DNA of 64,000 nucleotides from Williamsia muralis NBRC 105860 (GTDB taxonomy: Bacteria; Actinomycetota; Actinomycetes; Mycobacteriales; Mycobacteriaceae), in contig NZ_BDAP01000003.1 in the NCBI RefSeq assembly GCF_001598915.1, positions 620,001 through 684,000 of the forward strand, given 5' to 3'. The position numbers and the translations under genes are program-made. Under the pieces are notes generated by a model. The model did not search any database. It was given only the letters and a program-made list of their open reading frames with translations, and was not told where the DNA came from. Shown here piece by piece: positions 25,984 to 34,871 of the stretch. Each line of letters opens with the position of its first letter. Position 1 is the stretch's first letter.

Positions 25984-26659
25984 CATCCGCTGGGCGACCT
26001 TCGACTGTTACGGCACGTTGCTCGACTGGCGTCACGGGATCTCGACCGGGATGGAGCTGGTCTTCCCGGGCCGCGGCGCGGACCTCCTCGACACATTCAA
26101 CCGGCACGAACCGCAGGTCCAGGCCCAGTACCCGGAGATGCGCTACCGCGATGTGTTGACCGAGGCGTTTCGTCGCACCGCCGACGAAGCCGGACTTGTC
26201 CTCAGGGCCGACGACGCCGACGTGCTGGCCACGGGTATCGCCTACTGGCCGCCCTTTCACGACACAGCTTCCGAGCTGGCCCGCCTGCGGGCATCGGGGT
26301 GGCGCCTTGCCCTATTGACCAATTGCGACCGCGACATCATCGGCGCAGCGCAGCGCCGCCTCGGGACTCCTGTCGATGCGGTCATCACCGCCGAGGACGT
26401 GGGTTCGTACAAGCCGGCCCATCCGCACTTCGAAAGGTTCGCCCAGACCTTCGACCCCGGACCCGGTCAGTGGGTCCACGTCGCGCAGGGCTACTTCCAC
26501 GACATCATCCCGGCTCATGCTCTCGGCATCCCCCGGGTGTGGGTCAACAGGCTCGGCCAGAGGGACGACCCGTCGATCGCCGATGCGGTGATCCCCGACC
26601 TGAGCCGGCTGACCGAGGTCGTCGCCGCAGTCGGTACCGCCGCCGCGGCGCGCTCGTGA
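25976..26659 (+). CDS. Haloacid dehalogenase-type (HAD) hydrolase
   Basis: A 227-residue HAD-superfamily protein of the type II haloacid dehalogenase group. The nucleophile Asp10 is in FDCYGTLLDW, motif II is LLTNCD (near 112), the lysine is in S-Y-K-P-A-H-P-H-F (near 147), and the late loop V-A-Q-G-Y-F-H-D follows. It may dehalogenate 2-haloacids or act as a phosphatase. The motif IV Asp pattern reads FHDIIPAHALG, the usual place for S-x-x-x-D. It is a single gene, about 120 bases after the regulator, with its own promoter. Confidence 0.82.
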   Translation: MTDIRWATFDCYGTLLDWRHGISTGMELVFPGRGADLLDTFNRHEPQVQAQYPEMRYRDVLTEAFRRTADEAGLVLRADDADVLATGIAYWPPFHDTASELARLRASGWRLALLTNCDRDIIGAAQRRLGTPVDAVITAEDVGSYKPAHPHFERFAQTFDPGPGQWVHVAQGYFHDIIPAHALGIPRVWVNRLGQRDDPSIADAVIPDLSRLTEVVAAVGTAAAARS

Positions 26660-26764
26660 GGAGTCGAACGTCACGCACCGCGATGTGTAGCGCTGCGAAC
26701 TGGCGGGTATCCGCCTGACGGCCCGGGCAGCAGCCTCGGGCGAGTACGGCGACGAGAGGGAGAC

Positions 26765-26959
26765 ATGGCGGAGTATCGAGTTCTCAATCCAGACGAGGAT
26801 GTTGTCGACAAGGTCGAATTCAACAACGCCGAAGACGCCTACGAGTGGTTCAAGAATCGCGAGGTGCCATCAGGACAGCTCGGTTTCCGTATGGAGGTCA
26901 ACGTCGACGGAGACTGGCGATTCTTCGACCAGACCGACGGGACCAGGTCACGCGACTGA
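26765..26959 (+). CDS. Conserved-looking small protein of unknown function
   Basis: A 64-residue acidic protein with no signal or membrane segment. GAGGGAG precedes the ATG by 3 bases, and a strong terminator follows 30 bases after the stop. Together these show a real, separately transcribed gene despite its size. The sequence has an NAEDAYEWFKN helix in the middle and F-R-M-E-V-N-V-D-G-D-W-R-F-F-D, a probable beta hairpin, near the end. I do not recognise the family. The first 105 bases of the gap before it contain nothing else I can identify. Confidence 0.75.
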   Translation: MAEYRVLNPDEDVVDKVEFNNAEDAYEWFKNREVPSGQLGFRMEVNVDGDWRFFDQTDGTRSRD

Positions 26960-26989
26960 CCTCGCGCGGCCGAACGGCCGGCGGATCTT

Positions 26990-27028
26990 GCTGCATCCAA
27001 CGGACACACCGTTGGATGCAGCTTTTTT
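26990..27028 (+). terminator. Rho-independent terminator of the 64-residue gene
   Basis: A perfect 14-base stem (26990-27003 pairs with 27009-27022) with loop ACACA is followed directly by six T. It is the only textbook intrinsic terminator I found in the window. Confidence 0.93.
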
Positions 27029-27031
27029 CTG

Positions 27032-27472
27032 CTACTCCGCCGTTCGTGACCGCTCGGCGAGCAACGCCAGACGCCGCAGAGCTTCCGAGTTCCTCGGATG
27101 AACTGCCAAGTGCTGGATCTGGTCGGGCATCAGTGACCACGGCGGGTTCGCCGCGTGCTCGATCATCTCGATGCGGCATCCTTGCGGGATCTCGTGCAGG
27201 CGCAGGATGATCTCGGCCTTGCCGAAGGGCAGAGCCCGCGCGATCAATCGCAGCTCGCGCCCTTCCTCCATACCCACCGACTCCGTCCGGTCGTTGAGCA
27301 GGACGGGCCACAGCCCAACCGAATGAGCGATGTTGCTTCCCGGTTGCGGCCAGTTCGCATCGACGGCACGTATCCGTGACGACCCGACAACCCAATTGGC
27401 ATACGACCAGCCGTCTGCGAGTACACGCCACACATCTTCCGTCGACGCGGTTGTTTCATGCGTTGTAGCCAC
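27032..27472 (-). CDS. SRPBCC-family protein
   Basis: A 146-residue START-like protein. The N-terminus (T-T-A-S-T-E-D-V-W-R-V-L-A-D-G-W-S-Y-A-N-W-V-V-G) has the usual first strand and helix of polyketide-cyclase/SRPBCC proteins that bind hydrophobic molecules. The middle gives antiparallel strands and the end a long helix. The GTG start has a strong GGAGGGG site 4 bases upstream. Convergent with the 64-residue gene. Nothing in the neighbourhood reveals the ligand. Confidence 0.75.
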   Translation of the reverse strand: MATTHETTASTEDVWRVLADGWSYANWVVGSSRIRAVDANWPQPGSNIAHSVGLWPVLLNDRTESVGMEEGRELRLIARALPFGKAEIILRLHEIPQGCRIEMIEHAANPPWSLMPDQIQHLAVHPRNSEALRRLALLAERSRTAE

Positions 27473-27710
27473 GAACCCCTCCAGTGCTCTCGGCAGGCCT
27501 GCGGGTCGGGACTCGACCCGCGCGAAGCGGCAGTGCCGCTGTCTCGGCCGGTTGTCGATCTTACGGATCCGATGTACCCACCGGCGGCGATCTCACACGT
27601 GACCATGGTTCCCGGGTACGGACGCCGCTGCGGCCGACGGCGATTCGTCAGGCCGTTGACCTGCCGAACTGTTAAGCTCCGCGCGAGTCAAGGCAGCGCT
27701 CGGGCGGCCG

Positions 27711-28919
27711 ATGGCCGCGCGAAAGGTGAATACGTTGCAGTTGCGACGCATAGAGCATCACGTCCGTCGATCGCTCTCACTGGCTGTCGCCGCTGTGATC
27801 CTGGCCGCCTGTGGAACCGGGGATGGGGACGGGCCCGCAAGTGTCGCCGTGCGACCGGTCGACTCCACCTCCGAACCCGTCTCGACGCCTCCGCCTGCTC
27901 CGGCTCGACTCGAGAGCAACGTTGCGATGGAACGACTTTCGCCGAACGCCAAACCGCCCCAGTTCGTGTTGTTTTCCTTCGACGGTGTCGGCGTATCAGA
28001 AAACTGGGATCTGTTCCTGGACACCGCGAGCGAGGTCGATGCACGCTTCACGGCCTTGATGACCGGCTTGTACTTCCTCACCGACAAGAACAAGAAGAAA
28101 TACACCGGCCCCGGTTACGCGGCCGGAGAGTCGTCGTTGGCTTTCGGAGGCACCGAGAAGGAAGTCATCGAACAGGTCGATTATCTCAATCGCACGTGGT
28201 TCGCCGGTCATGAGATGGGCACTCATTACGTCGGCCATTTCTGTGCCGGCACAAAGAACCCCGGCCGCGATTGGACCACCGCGGAATGGAACCACGAACT
28301 CGATCAGTTCTTCCGGCTGATGACCGAGTGGAAGTCGCTCAACAACATCCGGAACACACCCGATCTCGCTTTCGGGCCCGACGCCGTCAAAGGCGGGCGT
28401 ACGCCCTGCCTCGAAGGCGGTATGGGGCAACTGTTCCCGGCCTTGGGAGCGCACGACATGACGTGGGATTCGTCGAAGGCGGCCCGGCAACCGGGCATCT
28501 ACTGGCCGACGAAGGTCGGCAGCATCTGGGAGTTCCCCATCCCGTACACGTGGTCACCACCGCTCAATCACAGACAGACCGCGCTCGACTACAACTACTG
28601 GTTCACGTTCAACCAGGCCAAGGACAGCCCCGCCAGCGCACCGAAGATCCGCCGTATCGTCAAGGAGTCCTACGACTACATGTTCCGGCGCGCCTATGAA
28701 GGCAACCGGGCCCCGTTGGTCATCGCCAATCACTTCAATGATTGGAGCGGGAACGCGTTCAACCCCGCAACAGCTGATTTCATGCGCGAGGCATGTGTGA
28801 AACCCGAAACGATCTGTGCCACCTATCAAGACGTGATCGCGTGGATGGAACTGCAGGATCCGGCAGTGTTGGCGCCATGGCGAAAGATGGCACCGGTTGC
28901 CGTCGACGCCGACAGCTGA
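27711..28919 (+). CDS. Polysaccharide deacetylase-like lipoprotein
   Basis: A 402-residue exported lipoprotein. The signal has basic residues, a hydrophobic core and lipobox LAAC (Cys about residue 34), followed by a Pro/Ser/Thr-rich linker to about 75. The domain opens F-V-L-F-S-F-D-G-V-G, like the first NodB motif, and has H-E-M-G-T-H-Y-V-G-H near 165-175, like the second, so it may deacetylate a cell-wall or capsule sugar. Several canonical NodB residues are changed. The ATG at 27711 has a weak site; a TTG at 27735 with AAAGG 8 bases upstream is a good alternative. It is followed by another lipoprotein gene 38 bases on. Confidence 0.75.
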   Translation: MAARKVNTLQLRRIEHHVRRSLSLAVAAVILAACGTGDGDGPASVAVRPVDSTSEPVSTPPPAPARLESNVAMERLSPNAKPPQFVLFSFDGVGVSENWDLFLDTASEVDARFTALMTGLYFLTDKNKKKYTGPGYAAGESSLAFGGTEKEVIEQVDYLNRTWFAGHEMGTHYVGHFCAGTKNPGRDWTTAEWNHELDQFFRLMTEWKSLNNIRNTPDLAFGPDAVKGGRTPCLEGGMGQLFPALGAHDMTWDSSKAARQPGIYWPTKVGSIWEFPIPYTWSPPLNHRQTALDYNYWFTFNQAKDSPASAPKIRRIVKESYDYMFRRAYEGNRAPLVIANHFNDWSGNAFNPATADFMREACVKPETICATYQDVIAWMELQDPAVLAPWRKMAPVAVDADS

Positions 28920-28957
28920 ATGCACCCCACTGCCTGAACACCATGGAAGGTCTCCCG

Positions 28958-29917
28958 ATGCGACGACACCGCATTTTTGCCCTGCTCGGTTCACTGGCCG
29001 CCTTGACCGGCCTGATCGCCGGCTGTTCCGACGATGGGGGCGACGCCGGACCAGTGGTTGCCCAGTCGTCCGCCGCGAGCGCCGGGCCCTCGGTCTCCGA
29101 CGAGGTCACGGTGACCCGGATCGACTACCCGACTCTGGACGGAACGGACCCGGAGCAGAACTGGGGTGATCTCTATCTGCCCGCCGGACCGCAGGCGGTG
29201 GATTCGACCCGGCTGGTCGTCTTGATCCATGGCGGCGCATGGCAGTCCCAACTGGGTGCTGATCTCTTTGATCCCTTCGCCCGTGACCTCGCTGCACGGG
29301 GAATGGCGGTGTACAACATCGAATATCGCCGGCTGGGTTCAGGCGGGGGTTGGCCGACCACATTCGAGGACGTTTCGCAGGCCCTCGACAATGTCATCGC
29401 GATCGACAAGAGGTTCCCCCAATTGGAGACCACCGACGCACTGGTGGTCGGACACAGCGCCGGAGCCCAGCTGGCGGTCTGGGGCGGGACACGACACAAA
29501 CTCGATCCGACCGAGGTCGGTGGCAATCCGAAGTTCCGGCCTACCAGGGTGGTCTCCTTGGCCGGTCCGCTGGACATGGTGCAGGCAGTTCGCAACGGCG
29601 ACGACCGGATCGTCGCGGCCCTCGGCGGAACTCCCGGGCAGGTACCGGAGCGTTACGCGTCGGTGGACCCGATCCAGAATCTGGATCCCGGAACTCCGGT
29701 GATCGCGGTCCACGGCACCCGGGACACAGTGGTACTCCCCTCGCTGTCGCAGCGGTACGTCACTGCGCTGAAGAACGAGAACGGCAGTGGTCGTGTGGTG
29801 TTGATCGACGGCGAGGATCACGGTTCGATCGTGAGCTCGAACTCCGCCGCCTATCGCCAGATACTCGACATCATCACCGAGGGATCAACCAAGACTGTCG
29901 ACCAACTGAGCGAGTGA
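28958..29917 (+). CDS. Alpha/beta-hydrolase lipoprotein (esterase/BD-FAE type)
   Basis: A 319-residue lipoprotein with signal MRRHRIF and lipobox LIAGC (Cys at 23). It then has an esterase/lipase fold of the hormone-sensitive-lipase/BD-FAE type: LVVLIHGGAW oxyanion motif (around 88-97), nucleophile VVGHSAGAQ (Ser about 167), Asp in H-G-T-R-D-T (about 257) and His in GEDHGS (about 287). GGAAGG lies 7 bases before the ATG at 28958; an ATG at 28943 is an alternative. It is probably co-transcribed with the deacetylase-like gene, suggesting a pair of envelope esterases removing acyl groups from a surface polymer (inference). Confidence 0.85.
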   Translation: MRRHRIFALLGSLAALTGLIAGCSDDGGDAGPVVAQSSAASAGPSVSDEVTVTRIDYPTLDGTDPEQNWGDLYLPAGPQAVDSTRLVVLIHGGAWQSQLGADLFDPFARDLAARGMAVYNIEYRRLGSGGGWPTTFEDVSQALDNVIAIDKRFPQLETTDALVVGHSAGAQLAVWGGTRHKLDPTEVGGNPKFRPTRVVSLAGPLDMVQAVRNGDDRIVAALGGTPGQVPERYASVDPIQNLDPGTPVIAVHGTRDTVVLPSLSQRYVTALKNENGSGRVVLIDGEDHGSIVSSNSAAYRQILDIITEGSTKTVDQLSE

Positions 29918-29924
29918 CCAACGG

Positions 29925-30761
29925 TCATCTCACAGTTGCTGTGACCAACAGGTATTCCCACTCCATCACACCGTCGTGGTTCATCGCAGCGCGGGCGAGA
30001 TCGTCCAGACCGTCGTCGAGTGCTGCGACTGCCGCGGGGTCCCCCGCGTTCGCGTTGTACACCGCGATGGTGGGTCCGTACGTCGTCTTGAAGAAGCGGC
30101 GGAACTCTTCAGGACTCTGAAAGCGGTCGACGGTGAGTGTCCGCCGCTCGGCAGTGATGTCGGCATGGTCGCCGAACAGTTCGCGGACGTGGGTTTCGTC
30201 GCCCCACAGCGGTGGAGGCTGCACCCCCGGTTGTGGCGCGGGTGCGTACGGCTTCATGGTCGCGAACATCCGGCCGACGAACCCGCTGGGCGTCCAGCTG
30301 ATCAACCCGATACGCCCTCCCGAGCGGCAGACCCGGATCAGTTCAGCGGCAGATCGCTGGTGATCAGGAGCGAACATCACGCCCACGCACGACATCACCA
30401 CGTCAAAACCGTTGTCGGCAAAGGGAAGAGCCTCGGCGTCGGCTTCCTGCCAGGTCAGCTGTACGCCCTGCTCGGCGGCAAACGCACGACCGGCGTCGAA
30501 CAGCTCGGGGGCAAGGTCCGCCGCGATCACCTCGGCTCCGGTCCGAGCTGCCGGTACGGACGCGTTGCCCGAGCCGGCCGCTACGTCGAGCACACGGTCG
30601 CCGCGCTGCAGGTGGAGTTCGGCCACCAGGATCTCACCGAGAGCGGAGATCACCTCCGTGGCGACCGCCGGGTAGTCACCCGACGCCCACATCGCGCGGT
30701 GCCGCATCTTGAGCTCGTCTGTGGTGGAGCCTGACGTGGTTCTGGTGGTGTCGGTGGTCAT
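29925..30761 (-). CDS. SAM-dependent methyltransferase (class I)
   Basis: A 278-residue Rossmann-fold methyltransferase of the UbiE/Methyltransf_11 type. The SAM motif is V-L-D-V-A-A-G-S-G-N-A (about residues 59-69). It is followed by D-L-A-P-E-L (motif II), A-D-A-E-A-L-P-F-A-D (near 115) and the F-D-V-V-M-S-C strand. The substrate is unknown. It is divergent from an HxlR regulator with paired operators between, so it is probably induced through that regulator. The ATG has GAGG 8 bases upstream. Confidence 0.82.
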   Translation of the reverse strand: MTTDTTRTTSGSTTDELKMRHRAMWASGDYPAVATEVISALGEILVAELHLQRGDRVLDVAAGSGNASVPAARTGAEVIAADLAPELFDAGRAFAAEQGVQLTWQEADAEALPFADNGFDVVMSCVGVMFAPDHQRSAAELIRVCRSGGRIGLISWTPSGFVGRMFATMKPYAPAPQPGVQPPPLWGDETHVRELFGDHADITAERRTLTVDRFQSPEEFRRFFKTTYGPTIAVYNANAGDPAAVAALDDGLDDLARAAMNHDGVMEWEYLLVTATVR

Positions 30762-30847
30762 GGCATGTGCCTCGTCTCTTGCGTGATCGGTTCATCTCAG
30801 AGTCCGACCGTGGCCCGCCGGCAGTCCAGTGCTGGATCTGAACCGAT

Positions 30848-30896
30848 CCAGTACAGAGTTTGTACTGGTCAGTGCCCGAGACGAGGTGTGTACTGG
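30848..30896. promoter_or_regulatory. HxlR operator: full dyad plus half site
   Basis: CCAGTACA (30848-30855) and TGTACTGG (30861-30868) form a perfect dyad with 5 bases between. A third copy of TGTACTGG is at 30889-30896. TGGTCA (30866-30871), 17 bases and TGTACT (30889-30894) could be the hxlR promoter, so both sites would overlap promoter elements. Confidence 0.65.
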
Positions 30897-30920
30897 CTGG
30901 AGTGATCCAGAGGAGGGTTG

Positions 30921-31610
30921 ATGTCCGGATACGGCCAGTTCTGTCCTGTCGCGAAGGCGATGGAAGTACTCGACGAACGATGGACTCTGCTCGTAGTTCG
31001 TGAGTTACTTGCCGGCAGTACACATTTCAATGAATTGCGGCGCGGCGTACCGCGGATGTCACCGGCACTGCTCTCCAAGCGGTTGCGGACGCTCGAGCAC
31101 GCGGGCGTCGTCGAACGCCACGTTGCCGGCGGGCGGACGAGCTACGCGATGACTGCAAGCGGCAGGGAGCTGTCGTCGGTGGTCGAGGCCCTCAACGCCT
31201 GGGGCATCCGCTGGATCGGCGAGCTCGGAGACGAGGACCTCGACCCCCACCTGCTGATGTGGGACATGCGCCGGACAGTACCCACAGACGTGTGGCCGAC
31301 GAGCCGCACGGTGATAGCCTTCCGGCTCGGCGGCGTGGCTGCCAACGCCCACCGCTGGTGGCTGGTCGTGACGCAAGGCCAGGTGGACATCTGTGACTAC
31401 GACCCCGGCTTCGAAACCACCGCCACGGTTGTGGCCGAGCTCCGTGACCTCACCGCCGTCTGGCGGGGCGACCGCTCTTGGGAGACAGCGTGTTCCATCG
31501 GCACGGTCCAGATCGTCGGTCCCGCCGACGTCCGCCGTCGTGTGCCCGGCTGGATCGGGCAGGGGCAGATGGCCGCGATCCCCAGGCCTGTCACGGCAGA
31601 CCGGACATGA
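30921..31610 (+). CDS. HxlR-family transcriptional regulator with C-terminal domain
   Basis: A 229-residue regulator. The N-terminal 95 residues are a clear HxlR winged helix (C-P-V-A-K-A-M-E-V-L-D-E-R-W-T-L-L-V-V-R-E-L, then H-F-N-E-L and M-S-P-A-L-L-S-K-R-L). The last 100 residues look like an SCP2-type sterol-carrier fold often appended to this subgroup and may bind a lipophilic effector. AGGAGGG lies 4 bases before the ATG. Divergent from the methyltransferase with shared operators. Confidence 0.85.
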   Translation: MSGYGQFCPVAKAMEVLDERWTLLVVRELLAGSTHFNELRRGVPRMSPALLSKRLRTLEHAGVVERHVAGGRTSYAMTASGRELSSVVEALNAWGIRWIGELGDEDLDPHLLMWDMRRTVPTDVWPTSRTVIAFRLGGVAANAHRWWLVVTQGQVDICDYDPGFETTATVVAELRDLTAVWRGDRSWETACSIGTVQIVGPADVRRRVPGWIGQGQMAAIPRPVTADRT

Positions 31611-31613
31611 TCA

Positions 31614-32501
31614 TCACGTGCCGGAGATGAGTCCTTCGGTGGCGTCCCATAGCCGGGCGGCCAGCTCGGTGTCCTGAGCCTCCTTGCTGGGCTCGATCTG
31701 CTTGCCGCCTTTGACGTAGCGGCCGGTGAAGGTACCCGCCTCGGGTGCGGATGCCGCCCACACCGCTGACCGAGCACCTTTGTCGACCGTCGCCATGAAC
31801 GGCGTGAGCAACACGCCGATCACCTGATATCCGAACGGCAGATCACGCCCGAGAGTGGTGCCTTTGACGAATCCCGGATCGGCACAATTCGCCACCAATC
31901 GAGCTGGGTCGTTGCGGCGCGCGAGTTCGGCCGTGAACAGCGTCAGCGCCAACTTCGAATTGTTGTACACGCGTTGACCACTGAACTTACGGCCCTTCTC
32001 CTGCAAATCCTCGATGTCGATGTGACCGCCGCGGTGTCCCGACGAACTGATGTTCACTATCCGCGACGGCTCTCCGGCAGCGGCTGCTTCCGCCATGACG
32101 GGCGCCAGCGACGTACTGAGTACAAACGGCGCCAGGTAGTTGACCGCAAAGGTGAGTTCGAACCCGTCCTTGGACTCACGCGGCTCACCGATGTCGATGC
32201 CGGCGTTGTTGATCAGCACATCGATCCGCTCGAATCGCTGTTGCAGATCGGTCGCCAGCGCACGCACATCCGCCAGATCGGACAAGTCTGCCAACGCTGT
32301 ACTGACACTGCCGGTCGGCGATTGACCCGGTGATCCCGATCCGAGCTCGCCTGCCACTTCTGCGGCCTTCACCTCGTCTCGGGCCACGAGGACGACGTCG
32401 GCGCCCCGCGCGTACAAGTGCCGTGCGGTTTCCTTGCCCAGCCCCGATGTGGCCCCCGTGACGACAACAGTCTTACCCGCGAGCTCATGCCTCTGCGTCA
32501 T
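31614..32501 (-). CDS. Short-chain dehydrogenase/reductase
   Basis: A 295-residue classical SDR with cofactor motif T-G-A-T-S-G-L-G (about 15-22), N-N-A-G (about 95), the catalytic Ser in N-I-S-S-S-G and Tyr-Lys in Y-N-N-S-K. It resembles retinol-dehydrogenase or WW-oxidoreductase-like members. AGGGAGGG precedes the ATG. It follows the phosphotransferase gene by 42 bases and is probably the last gene of the four-gene acyl-CoA operon. Two stop codons in a row end it. Confidence 0.82.
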   Translation of the reverse strand: MTQRHELAGKTVVVTGATSGLGKETARHLYARGADVVLVARDEVKAAEVAGELGSGSPGQSPTGSVSTALADLSDLADVRALATDLQQRFERIDVLINNAGIDIGEPRESKDGFELTFAVNYLAPFVLSTSLAPVMAEAAAAGEPSRIVNISSSGHRGGHIDIEDLQEKGRKFSGQRVYNNSKLALTLFTAELARRNDPARLVANCADPGFVKGTTLGRDLPFGYQVIGVLLTPFMATVDKGARSAVWAASAPEAGTFTGRYVKGGKQIEPSKEAQDTELAARLWDATEGLISGT

Positions 32502-32543
32502 GGTTCCCTCCCTGTCGGCCGGTGGCCGGGTTCGTCTCTGCCA

Positions 32544-33575
32544 TCACAGGATTCCGGATTCGCGCCCCACCTGCACAGTGCGGACAACAAGATCGTCGAT
32601 GACCTTGTTCGTGGGTCCGCCGTCGCGCGAAGCATTGCGCGGATCGTTGATCAGTCGTCGGCGAACGCCCTCGGCGATGATGGTCAACCGCCACAGGGCA
32701 AGGGTGTGCCAGTAGCCGACATCGGTCACGTCCCGACCCGTCGCCTCGGCATAGCCGGCGATCAACTCGGCCCGCCGCGGGAACCCCGGAAGTGTCGGCG
32801 CGGTGAAGGGCCCGGCCACCCCATCTCCGGCTTCCGGCCAGAACGCCAACAGGTTGCCCAGGTCGGCGAGCGGTTCACCGAGCGTGCACAGCTCCCAGTC
32901 CACGATGCCGATCACTTCACCGTTGTCGGCCCCGGTGATCACGTTGCTCATGTAGTAGTCGCCGTGCACCAGTGTCACCTCGGACTGATCAGGGGCTTGC
33001 GCGGCAAGCGCCTGGGCGACCTCGGTGATCTCGGCGATGTCCTGGGTCTTGGAGTGTTCCCATTGCGCCGACCAGCGCTTGAGTTGTCGGGCCGCAAACG
33101 GCTTCGTGCTCGCCAAATCGTCGAGACCGACCTTGGCGAGGTCGACCGAATGAACGGTGCCCAGTGCCCGCGGCAGACTCAACCCAATGGCTCGCCGCCG
33201 TTCGGGCGACAGTTCCGAAGCCACCGCCACATCGTCGACCACAACCCCGTCGACATAACCCATCAACACAAGCGGGGCGTCTGTGACAGCCGGATCACTG
33301 GTGGTGGCGATCATCTTCGGCACCGGCACCGGGGTGTCCTGCAGTGCAGACATGATCCGGTGTTCGCGCAGCACGTCATGTGCCGATGCCAGCAGCGCTC
33401 CCAGTGGCGGGCGGCGGAGAACCCAGTGGCGGCCACCGGCGTCCCCGACGCGGTACGTCAGATTCGATTGACCATTGCCGATACGCGAAAACGACAGCGG
33501 GGCAACAGCTCCGATGTCGAGACCGACGATCCATTCGGTGACGAGATCGGTGTCGATCCCGACGGCCGTACTCAT
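32544..33575 (-). CDS. APH-type phosphotransferase, probable 4-hydroxyacyl-CoA kinase
   Basis: A 343-residue aminoglycoside-phosphotransferase-fold kinase. It has the catalytic H-G-D-Y-Y-M-S-N (about 214-221) and metal-binding V-D-W-E (about 235). It starts inside the last codon of the acyl-CoA dehydrogenase gene (4-base overlap). The same two domains are fused in ACAD10/ACAD11 and adjacent as LvaA/LvaC in Pseudomonas, where the kinase phosphorylates 4-hydroxyacyl-CoA. That role is therefore the best guess here rather than antibiotic resistance. Confidence 0.78.
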   Translation of the reverse strand: MSTAVGIDTDLVTEWIVGLDIGAVAPLSFSRIGNGQSNLTYRVGDAGGRHWVLRRPPLGALLASAHDVLREHRIMSALQDTPVPVPKMIATTSDPAVTDAPLVLMGYVDGVVVDDVAVASELSPERRRAIGLSLPRALGTVHSVDLAKVGLDDLASTKPFAARQLKRWSAQWEHSKTQDIAEITEVAQALAAQAPDQSEVTLVHGDYYMSNVITGADNGEVIGIVDWELCTLGEPLADLGNLLAFWPEAGDGVAGPFTAPTLPGFPRRAELIAGYAEATGRDVTDVGYWHTLALWRLTIIAEGVRRRLINDPRNASRDGGPTNKVIDDLVVRTVQVGRESGIL

Positions 33576-34795
33576 GCCTTCGCCTCCGTCTTACGGTAAG
33601 GCCCGAGCTCCTGGCGCGCGATGGTCCGCTTGTGCACCTCGTCGGGACCGTCGGCCAGACGAAGCGCGCGCAGGTGCGCGTACATGCTGGCGAGTGGGAA
33701 GTCGTCGGACACCCCTCCCCCTCCGTGGACCTGTATCGCCCGGTCGACGATCTTGAGCGCCATGTTGGGTGCGGCGACCTTGATGGCAGCGATCTCGGTG
33801 CGCGCTTGTTTGTTCCCCACCGTGTCCATCAACCACGCCGCTTTGAGTGTGAGCAAACGATTCATCTCGATGTCGATGCGTGCCTCGGCGATCCAATCCT
33901 GGATGTTCGCCTGGGCGGCGAGCGGCTTACCGAATGCGATACGCGAGGAAGCGCGCTCACACATCAACTCCAGTGCGCGTTCGGCCATCCCGATCGCTCG
34001 CATGCAGTGGTGTATCCGTCCCGGACCCAGGCGGGCCTGCCCGATCATGAAACCTGCGCCGGCCCCGGCCAGGACATCGCTGTCGGGCACACGTACGTCC
34101 TCGAAGAGAACTTCGGCGTGTCCCTCCCTGTCCTGATAACCGAACACCGGCAGGTTGCGGATCACGCTGACACCTGGAGCGTCGATCGGGACCACCATCA
34201 TCGACTGCTGCGCGTGCGCGGCCGCGTCGGGATCGGTCTTCCCCATCACGATCAGGACCTTGCAGTTGGGATGTAATGCGTTCGACGTCCACCACTTTCG
34301 GCCGTTGAGGATCCACTCGTCCCCCGACCGGGTCATGCTCATCTGGATGTTTGTCGCGTCGGAGCTGGCGACCGCCGGTTCGGTCATCGCAAACGCGGAC
34401 CGGATCGTGCCCTCGAGGAGTGGCGTCAGCCAGCGCTCTTTGTGTTCATCACTGCCGAACAGTGACAGCACTTCCATGTTCCCGGTGTCCGGAGCCGAAC
34501 AGTTGGTTGCCTCCGGTGCCAGTGCAGCACTTCGACCCATGATCTCGGCGAGTGGCGCGTACTCCGAGTTGGTCAGACCTGCGCCGTAGCGGGGATCGGG
34601 ATGGAAGAGATTCCACAGCCCGCGCTCTTTCGCCTCGGTCTTGAGTTCTTCGATGATCGGCGGGTCGAAATGCGGATTGCCGGATTCGGCCATTTGCCTG
34701 GCGTAGATCTCCTCCGCCGGATACACGTGCCCCGTCATGAAATCGAGAAGGCGATCTCGGTATTCGAGGCATCGGTCGGAGTAAGCGAAATCCAT
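33572..34795 (-). CDS. Acyl-CoA dehydrogenase, ACAD10/11-like
   Basis: A 407-residue acyl-CoA dehydrogenase. The middle domain has [15 protein letters not shown] and W-T-S-N-A. The C-terminal end has [11 protein letters not shown] and [10 protein letters not shown]. The D-G-P-D-E-V-H ending, with Asp where other members have the catalytic Glu, is what I associate with the ACAD10/11 and LvaC branch. It is coupled to a phosphotransferase by a 4-base overlap, so it probably removes phosphate from 4-phosphoacyl-CoA on the way to beta-oxidation. An SDR gene precedes it by 76 bases. Confidence 0.85.
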   Translation of the reverse strand: MDFAYSDRCLEYRDRLLDFMTGHVYPAEEIYARQMAESGNPHFDPPIIEELKTEAKERGLWNLFHPDPRYGAGLTNSEYAPLAEIMGRSAALAPEATNCSAPDTGNMEVLSLFGSDEHKERWLTPLLEGTIRSAFAMTEPAVASSDATNIQMSMTRSGDEWILNGRKWWTSNALHPNCKVLIVMGKTDPDAAAHAQQSMMVVPIDAPGVSVIRNLPVFGYQDREGHAEVLFEDVRVPDSDVLAGAGAGFMIGQARLGPGRIHHCMRAIGMAERALELMCERASSRIAFGKPLAAQANIQDWIAEARIDIEMNRLLTLKAAWLMDTVGNKQARTEIAAIKVAAPNMALKIVDRAIQVHGGGGVSDDFPLASMYAHLRALRLADGPDEVHKRTIARQELGPYRKTEAKA

Positions 34796-34871
34796 GTGAT
34801 GAGTCCTGTATCGAGTGAGATGTCTCGGGCGGACCTGATCGCCCGAGTCGAAGGCCGGCTGGTTCGGAACG

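Noticed and set aside
32544-33575. Antibiotic-resistance aminoglycoside phosphotransferase
   Set aside because: Coupling to an ACAD10/11-like dehydrogenase and its position in a catabolic operon point to an acyl-CoA kinase.
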